The translations under genes and the position numbers were made by a program. Below are positions 57,901 through 64,000 of a DNA stretch of 64,000 bases, one piece after another; within the stretch, counting starts at the first letter, position 1, and the number at the start of each line of letters is the position of its first letter. Origin of the DNA: Lineus longissimus (taxonomy: Eukaryota > Nemertea > Pilidiophora > Heteronemertea > Lineidae); assembly GCF_910592395.1 (NCBI RefSeq), contig NC_088318.1:1984001-2048000 (forward strand), read 5' to 3'. The notes below the pieces were generated by a model. It had not been told where the DNA came from and searched no databases. It was given only the letters and a program-made list of their open reading frames with translations.

Positions 57901-60512
57901 CCTGTCGCCCAAGATCCCCTCCCACGGCTGCTGGTGAGGTTCCCACAGAAGAAATTGGAATCATCTGCCTGCCACATGTTAAAGATGTCATCAAGAGATT
58001 TGTAGGGGAATTGCAAGATGGAGCTTCAACCAGGGACCTCCTTGCTGAGCAGGAATTCGATTCAACACTTCACAAATTAAAGAAGGTCTTCATGGTGCTC
58101 ACAGATGAATTGGTCACCTCAGACAGATTCGAAGACATTTTCTACACTATTCTGCGTCATGGTTACGATGTGAATGACAGGCGGTAAGATTACAAGCTCA
58201 ACTCTCATCAGTTAGAGCCAAATGTCTGGCCCAAAGACATCCAATGAGGTTTAATGATGTGGTCCTTCTGGGAGTCAAACCTAAGCTTGGAAGGGTATAC
58301 ATATATATACGTTTTGACCATATATATATACGTTTTGACCACATAAGCTTGGAAGGGTGTACATTTTTACAATTTTCATATTTCAAATGCAATCGTGAAT
58401 AGTTTGGAAGTAATGTGTCATTGGAGAGAACGCTATGGACAACTTTGTAGCATAATCTGACCTACCCTGTTCCTGCCTTTAGTCTCCCTTGGAGGAGGAT
58501 AGTCATTTCTAGTTCTGACAGGACTCGAAGCAACATGTGTTATTTGAGTATAGACATTTTAGTCAGCAATTTGTCTTTTTCAACTTCAGGTTGCTGGTGT
58601 GTTTGGATTGTCTAACCAGTGCTACTGCCAGTCACCCAGCACTGCAGCTGCTCTTGCTTTTCAAGCGCATCAGTTTCAGTGATCCAGAATGGGAGCACAA
58701 GGTCAAGACAGAACTTGAAGGTCAGTTCCTGGCATGGATGGGTTTCTGGGTAAATCCTGGGTTCCAAGTGTCCCAGGTTCTATATGTACATCCCAGAAAC
58801 TATATCAACTATATGTCTCAGTTGTTTGGCTGAATACTCTCTCAGTGGGATACCAAAAACCATTTTGATTTGGGGAGACAAAGAACCTAGACGCAAAGGG
58901 CCAACTCGAACTTGGCCAACGTAATTTTGCCCTTTTACCCTGTGTAAGGGACTACAGATGACATCCACATATGTGCACATGGATTGTAGAAAATTTGTCA
59001 ATATTTTCTGATTCCCCAGAACTGAATCAAAATAATTGTTATATTCATGATCATGTAACGTGATTGATAAGAAAATGTTTTCGTCCTTGTAACTTTTCCA
59101 GGTGTTTCACAGGAAATCACCTATGACCTGATGTTCCACAACATTGGAGCTGGGTTTGCCTTGAGTTTCTACTATGGATACCTCCACTTTAAGATTCCAT
59201 GTAAGTTTCATTCCTTTAGACAGCCATACTGGTCCATCGAAGAAGCTTTCCAGCTCCTTGGCCTGAAGCTGGTGAAGGTCGAGGGGAAGTTTGGTCTAAT
59301 GATGGTCTCCATAAGGGATCGGGTCTAATTTGAATATGCTATAAAAAAGTTCCTTGTACAAGTGTGAATAGTGCAAAATGTATTGTGCGATTTTAGACAC
59401 ACCAACTGACGTAATAATACGACTAATTTTACTTTCCAGCCATGAAAAACGTCGTAGCGGAGACACCGGAACTTCGAAAGAAATTCGAAGATCGCTTGAT
59501 GTCGTACAAGCTTTTCATTCTCCACCCCCATACTTGTCAAGTTCAAAAGAAGGTGTCAGATGCAGATTCAAACATCATAGACAGAGACGATGATGAAGAA
59601 CTGAAGAATATCACGTTCAAAGACATCACCCATGATCGGCGTGATTATTCACCAAAGATGAGCAGCATTGTTGACCCCGCCACAGGGAAAAAAGTAGGCC
59701 TAGAGTTTTATTAACACAGGCCTATCATTTATGCAATGATATTTGAAAAGTTGAAGTTGAAGTCTATTATGCTCAATTTGGGAGGTTGCATTTAGTGACT
59801 AGGAGTTCACTCCCTTGAATAGTATGGAATTCACTACAGGCCAGATGGCTTTCCATTTAAAACATGTGGGAGAAAAATGTAGGTGTAGGTGCCTTGCTCA
59901 AGGATGAAGAGCTGACAGTGGTGATCTATCCCAGAGTATATGGTAAATGGTTCTATTGAAGCCATAACCTTCAATCAGTGATCAAAAGGGCATAGAATAC
60001 ATTATTCCCCAGGCATTCTATCCGAGGACATTTCAAACTTTTACGCGGTCTAAAGAGAAACTTTTGCTACTCTTTTTGTTTCAGTATTTTGTCTTCGTTG
60101 AGTACAACACTCAAGCAGAAACCTTACGCAGGATGATGAAAGAAGGCTTCCTCGATGAGGCGCTACTCTCTGCCGAATGGGAACGTTTCTCTAACAAGCT
60201 GAACCAACTCATTGTGCACCCAAATGAAACACTTGGCTGCAAAAACCGCATGCAGATCATCAGATATGATGGTAAGCTTGTTCATATTCTATTCTCTGAT
60301 CAGGTAGACCTACAGTCAAACTTCATAAGAATTTACAGAAGCACTCTGGGTTACGAAGGCGCTGTTGCAAGTCACCCACTCACTCCATGACATTAATAAA
60401 GTGATTATGATCAATTCATACTTCAGACACAACTGTGACAGACCTCGCCGAGACCATTCTTGACAAGGTCAAACAAGAGATACAGAAGGAAAATGGTGTC
60501 CTGGACCTGTAA
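50550..60512 (+). CDS. STING: TIR-STING-TIR-STING protein, copy B
   Basis: Paralogue of copy A in opposite orientation. Coding exons: 50550-50579, 51123-51425, 51823-51985, 52567-52659, 52885-53117, 53265-53481, 57847-58183, 58590-58720, 59102-59200, 59440-59693, 60085-60271 and 60427-60512 (TAA). They total 711 codons with all phases consistent and no stops. The start ACCATGG is a strong Kozak context and gives MAHQQAADDK. Domains: TIR1 about 11-165, STING1 166-346, TIR2 347-503, STING2 504-710. No membrane segment. Intron 6 holds a 4.2-kb transposon absent from copy A. Exon 6 is 15 nt shorter than in copy A. The presumed role is cyclic-dinucleotide sensing and signalling in the cytosol. Confidence 0.88.
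50634..51085. repeat. Minisatellite in intron 1 of STING copy B
   Basis: Units built on AGTAACCAGGTACCTGTGTT, TCCCAGTA, GGGCCTACCTATATTTTCCA and GTACCTATATGGCCA repeat about seven times with internal variation. A TATATATA run closes it just before exon 2. Open frames across it are artefacts. Confidence 0.8.
52567..53481 (+). CDS. STING: Copy B exons 4-6: first STING domain
   Basis: LAFLNFGNGLAWSYFFGYL, KKMLIYPKVEIKKGDLSL, NRAGIDRRYEIDIREVKS and TYYGIADYAKCLQMLIKLR give the ordered STING motifs, with Lys at the Thr263 position. It ends RKYNEKYNIHPSKFQLMSYD, matching the CRLIAYQ strand. Five residues present in copy A after KLR (within DHGVSIG) are missing. Confidence 0.85.
53627..57831. mobile_element. 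4.2-kb TTAA-flanked DNA transposon (piggyBac-like) in copy B intron 6
   Basis: Starts GTGTCAGTCCATGATACCAC and ends with the exact mirror; 27 bp are perfect and similarity continues inward (GGTGGCAAGGTGGGGGTCAA). It is flanked by TTAA on both sides (53623-53626, 57832-57835). Copy A has the empty site, a single TTAA in the same sequence context. TTAA duplication is the hallmark of piggyBac. I see no intact transposase; open frames inside (53994-54236, 54841-55140, 56583-56888) are short and unrecognised. A poly-C run lies near 54303-54325. Confidence 0.85.
57847..58720 (+). CDS. STING: Copy B exons 7-8: second TIR-like domain
   Basis: SEDQLVEDLFQRTKEACRP linker, EIGIICLPHVKDVIKRFVGE, LKKVFMVLTDELVTSDRFED and LLVCLDCLTSATASHPALQL. 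Nearly identical to copy A. The exon 7 acceptor lies 11 bp after the transposon's flanking TTAA. Confidence 0.6.
59102..60512 (+). CDS. STING: Copy B exons 9-12: second STING domain
   Basis: MFHNIGAGFALSFYYGYLHF, RLMSYKLFILHPHTC, HDRRDYSPKMSSIV (Val239 position changed to Asp; Arg and Tyr kept), YFVFVEYNTQAETLRRM and NRMQIIRYD. Exon 9 ends with a normal GTAAGT donor, unlike copy A. The C-terminus is KVKQEIQKENGVLDL and lacks a TBK1-binding tail. Confidence 0.85.
59880..59950 (+). repeat. Dispersed repeat fragment, related to 412-520
   Basis: TTGCTCAAGGA and CAGTGGTGATCTATCCC match the copy at the start of the window. It lies in intron 10 of STING copy B and is absent from the shorter homologous part of copy A. 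Confidence 0.45.
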
Positions 60513-62942
60513 TGTTGTGAGGAGGCGAACGTTTGCATCGAGGTTTACCATCGGAGTTGCATCTCTATATTCCTTGCACCTTTGTTGGCCGGTTTGATAT
60601 GGCGATCCGATGCGGTCACAATTGTCCCATTTCAGTTGAACTGAAATTATTTTAAGTTGAACTGAAATTATTTTAAGTTGAACCTAAATTATTTTAAGTT
60701 TAACTGAAACTAATTTTAGTATAACTCTGCAACTGGAATCATTTTGTACTAAAAATATAGTGACTGCTGAATTTACTTCCCCAAATCTGCTATTTGGGAA
60801 TCTTCTGAAACAAAATGTTCGAACAAATTCCCACTGGTTGAAGAAATTCCCACTGATGAAGAAACAATGCCTAGAATGTCACCGGAGATCCCCGAGAATT
60901 TAAGTACATGTATAACTAGATGTATCCGTATTGTCAGTCAAACTCATATTAATTTTAGTTGAACTGAAATTATTTCAAGTTAAAGTTATGTCTGGTAATT
61001 GTGACCGCTTCGAAGCGCCAAAGGTTTACTGTATCACACTCTCCAAGTAATGAGAGACATGCAGCCATCCAGCCAGCCACTGTGTTTGCACCATTGGTAA
61101 GGTTCCCATACACCTTTCCAGAAATGGGGCGCTGAGTGTCCCAAATAGTGATGTCATAAGGGGAAACTAGGCCTTATGGTGGAGGGACAAAGGAGATAGT
61201 CATGGTTGACCAACACACTTGAATGCCTTTAATGACGGACAAGGGGGAAAAAGTTAGTTCCAATGCAAGCCACCAATTTCGGGAAGCATGTATAGCAACC
61301 TCAATCGAAGCCTTTTCAACTTCATTGGTGAACAATTTAAGCTGCTTTTTCACACATTTACTCATTAAACCAGTATTCTTATGTGCCTTTACTGTTCACA
61401 GTTGGCACCTTTAAGCAAGACATTTGTTAGATATATAGTTTGTCACTGTGTCCACATCTTCTTTGCTTGAAATAATTGTCCATTGTTGAAATGGCGTCAG
61501 TTACTGTTGTGTCGTACTGTTGAAGACGGGTCGACTATGGCTTGGACGAAGGACTCCTATGACGCGGCAATTTCGAGCAAACAATGTTCTCGATCTGGAT
61601 GTATAAAGAAACAGGATTAAAAAACTTGGACAAATAAGCAAAGCCTTCCTTTCCATTTGTTTCCGTTACCAAGCAACCCGGACCACCTTTTACAGGCAGA
61701 ATTTCAAAAATACCACTTCATGCTTTCAATGCAATAATCAGCTCTACAGTCAATCAGGTAACAATCAAGGAACTTCAGCAGTGCACGAGCTTGGATTCAT
61801 TGACAGTACACACGGACGACTAAGCACCTACTGGGTCAGTAGTGCACACAGACGACTAGACGACTTGACGACTGATTTTGTTATAAGGTGACTGTGGTCA
61901 GCACGTCCACTCCTGCTTTTCCCTTTAGCGACCAAAGCTATGAGAGATCAAGTCACCACGACACCACTTTGACTCCTCACGCCATCTCCTCCTATCGCCA
62001 CGATGGGAATGGCCAGTCCCTTGGATCGCGCTAAAGTCAAGAGAACAGGACAAACAATATGACCATGAAAACAATGTTGTCGCAACTTGCCCTTTAATTT
62101 TACCAATTCAATAAATATGTAATCAATGAAAGTAAGGTTGATAGCTTCATGTTTTTATTGTGTGTAAATAAATATCTATAACCTCAACATTTATACAAGG
62201 TGAACACACGTGATACTATCAATAATATGTCACTGTTTCACCTTGTTAAAAAATCAAGCGAATTCTTCACGAAGAAGATGACATGAGCGTTTATATAACT
62301 TTCATAAATGCAACCATGACACTTCAATTGGAAAACCCTACTACAGGTAAAATCATGCAAATATTTCTTAACAAACTCAATTTTTCCAAAATATATCCAG
62401 TTTTGATCTCTAGTTCTGTAAGTACAATCTCCCTTTGATTATCATGATGTCATAGAAGGCAATGACCATAAGTGAGATCATGATAATCTAGGGCCTTGCC
62501 GGGGAAATTTCACCTTTTCTATCAAAAAGATCATGTTATAACGACCCTGCTGACATAATGTTAATTTAGCACCTTGTCTTCTACAAGCGACGCTTTATCA
62601 TGCAAATATTGAAATACTGTTGTTCAATGCAACAGAGTGACCTTGAGCCTGGACTTTGATCTTTTCAGAGCTGACAACAAAAGTGATTACCGGTATGTCT
62701 TTCCTTAATACATGGCATAGGTATTTTGAGTGGCATAAAGTGATAGTCTTTAAAAGTACAAATTCAGGCTTTGAAAAGGTCCCTTTGTTGTATTTGAACT
62801 TGGAGCATATTAGGTAGAAACTACACCATAATTCTGAAAAAATATGATTGTCCAGAATTGACTATCACAAAATGGTTGGCTTTCAGATGCCACTCTATGT
62901 CCAATTCTACCACCAAACCTTGCACCAGCAGTCACAATAAGT
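60513..62942. other. Intergenic region between STING copy B and NIT2
   Basis: No gene recognised. It contains a 21-bp AT-rich tandem repeat (about 60640-60725). An AATAAA near 62109 may serve copy B, and a TTTATT near 62153 may be the minus-strand polyadenylation signal of NIT2, though both would imply long 3' UTRs. Confidence 0.5.
60640..60725. repeat. AT-rich tandem repeat, about 21-bp unit
   Basis: AACTGAAATTATTTTAAGTTG repeats about four times with drift. A related single unit appears near 60955-60985. Confidence 0.65.
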
Positions 62943-64000
62943 CTACGTCCCCTTTACATTGTAGAGATCGGTCCGTTTTTGAAACGTGATTGGAACTTGT
63001 TGTCTCACTTGGGACATGTATGCCAAGTCTGCAAGAAGTCGAGACGAATCGGATTAAGATTTGCATGTATACAAGGAAATACAGAGAAGAGAAATAAAAC
63101 GTTGATGCAAGACTATTAGACAAGGTACTCAGGGGATCTAACAGTTGCACATTCACAGCTCATTTCTGTACGACATTGGCAAACAAAAAGATGAGCAGAC
63201 ACCAGTCTGAATCAGGTCAATCTAACACCGACATACTTCACACCAGTAACCACTGGCTGCCCTTTGGTTGAATAAAGTTGACCAAAAGAAAATTAATGCA
63301 AGCCAAAATTGCATAATGGGCATGGCTGGTACACTCTCATAATCTACCTTACACCTCAAGGACCACCTACCTATATCACTGTAAACTATCTTTTCATCAG
63401 CTTCTGCGGTCTCCAACACTGTCCCCCTGGAAGAAACAATATCATGAATTAACAACTCTTCTCTAAATCAACTCTTTGAAAATGTTAATGAAGCTGCCAT
63501 CGACCAGACCACACTATCACACAGATGCCCAGCCTGTACATACCATGGATCCACTAGCATACTGTGACCCCACGCTACATACGAAGCCTTCTCATCTCGG
63601 GCAGGTGCAATCATGCCGACATAGCACTGGTTATCGACCGCTCTAGCCTTGGCCAGCATCTCCCAGTGGGCAGGCCCTGTTGTCATATTGAAAGCACCGG
63701 GGTAGAGCAACAAGTTGCAGCCTGAAAAACAACAGAGAGGCGTCGTCAAATCTGTGATGCAAATTCACAGTCAGAATCATATAGGAGTTCCAATGGATAC
63801 CACTTCAATCATACAGAAGTTGGTACTAATGTTTGAGGAACTACTGTATATCAAAGTCAGCTCAGCCCATCTCAGCAGACACAGACATAAACGTGATGCA
63901 AAACAACTTTGGTGTCATTATTGGAATCAATACCAGCTTTCTTAACAAACAATACTATCGCTGCAATAGCTTACCATTCTTGGCATAAATCTGCGCCATT
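62943..64000 (-). CDS. NIT2: Omega-amidase NIT2, 3' exons (5' partial)
   Basis: Nitrilase-family enzyme that hydrolyses alpha-ketoglutaramate and alpha-ketosuccinamate, closing the glutamine transaminase cycle. Exons in transcript order: 64000-63975 (partial; MAQIYAKN), 63721-63544, 63426-63371 and 63028-62943 (TAG). The second reads [20 protein letters not shown] and [15 protein letters not shown], the third [18 protein letters not shown], the last [19 protein letters not shown]. All match NIT2 closely and all phases fit. The catalytic Glu, Lys and Cys lie on exons beyond the window edge. Confidence 0.93.

Noticed and set aside
36474-60512. The STING pair as a simple assembly duplication
   Set aside because: The TIR1 exons, exon 12, promoters, an indel in exon 6 and a transposon differ between copies, so they are real paralogues, although long reads should confirm the inversion.

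Overview
This is an intron-rich, AT-leaning animal genomic window. It has GT-AG introns, a tRNA-derived SINE, many hairpin MITEs and minisatellites. Gene content points to a marine invertebrate: a CD109-type thioester protein with many alternative bait exons, and TIR-STING fusions of the kind known from bivalves. I favour a lophotrochozoan (mollusc, brachiopod or relative), but the sequence does not settle the phylum. All gene models below were built by eye from splice sites, reading phase and family motifs.

Layout. 1-6946: no recognisable gene, only repeats, probably intron or upstream DNA of the first gene. 6947-30680 (+): the 3' two thirds of a thioester-containing protein (TEP, CD109-like), with a GCGEQN thioester, a C3-type catalytic His and a probable GPI-anchor tail. 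Between 10.2 and 20.5 kb this gene carries a tandem array of 14 clean alternative bait-region exons, plus one short one and several decayed ones. Every cassette enters in phase 1, leaves in phase 2 and is 1 mod 3 long, so the frame survives only if one cassette (or 4, 7...) is used. 30.7-36.4 kb: intergenic, with MITEs, a LINE remnant split by a MULE-like element and a 615-bp foldback. 36474-43738 (-) and 50550-60512 (+): two head-to-head copies of a 12-exon gene encoding a tandem TIR-STING-TIR-STING protein of about 690 and 710 residues. Each has a TATA box and a kappaB-like site upstream. 45922-49007 (+): a complete five-exon theta-class glutathione S-transferase between the two copies. 62943-64000 (-): the 3' exons of an omega-amidase (NIT2), tail-to-tail with the second STING gene.

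The two systems most worth attention are both innate-immune: a bait-diversifying exon array in a TEP, and a paired, partly gene-converted locus of double TIR-STING fusions. The STING domains keep key cyclic-dinucleotide contact positions and lack the N-terminal membrane segments of vertebrate STING. The first TIR-like domain lacks the usual NADase glutamate, so signalling by scaffolding rather than NAD cleavage is possible. The two STING copies are nearly identical, introns included, over their middle and 3' parts, but strongly diverged in the first TIR exons. One copy carries a 4.2-kb TTAA-flanked transposon whose empty site is preserved in the other.
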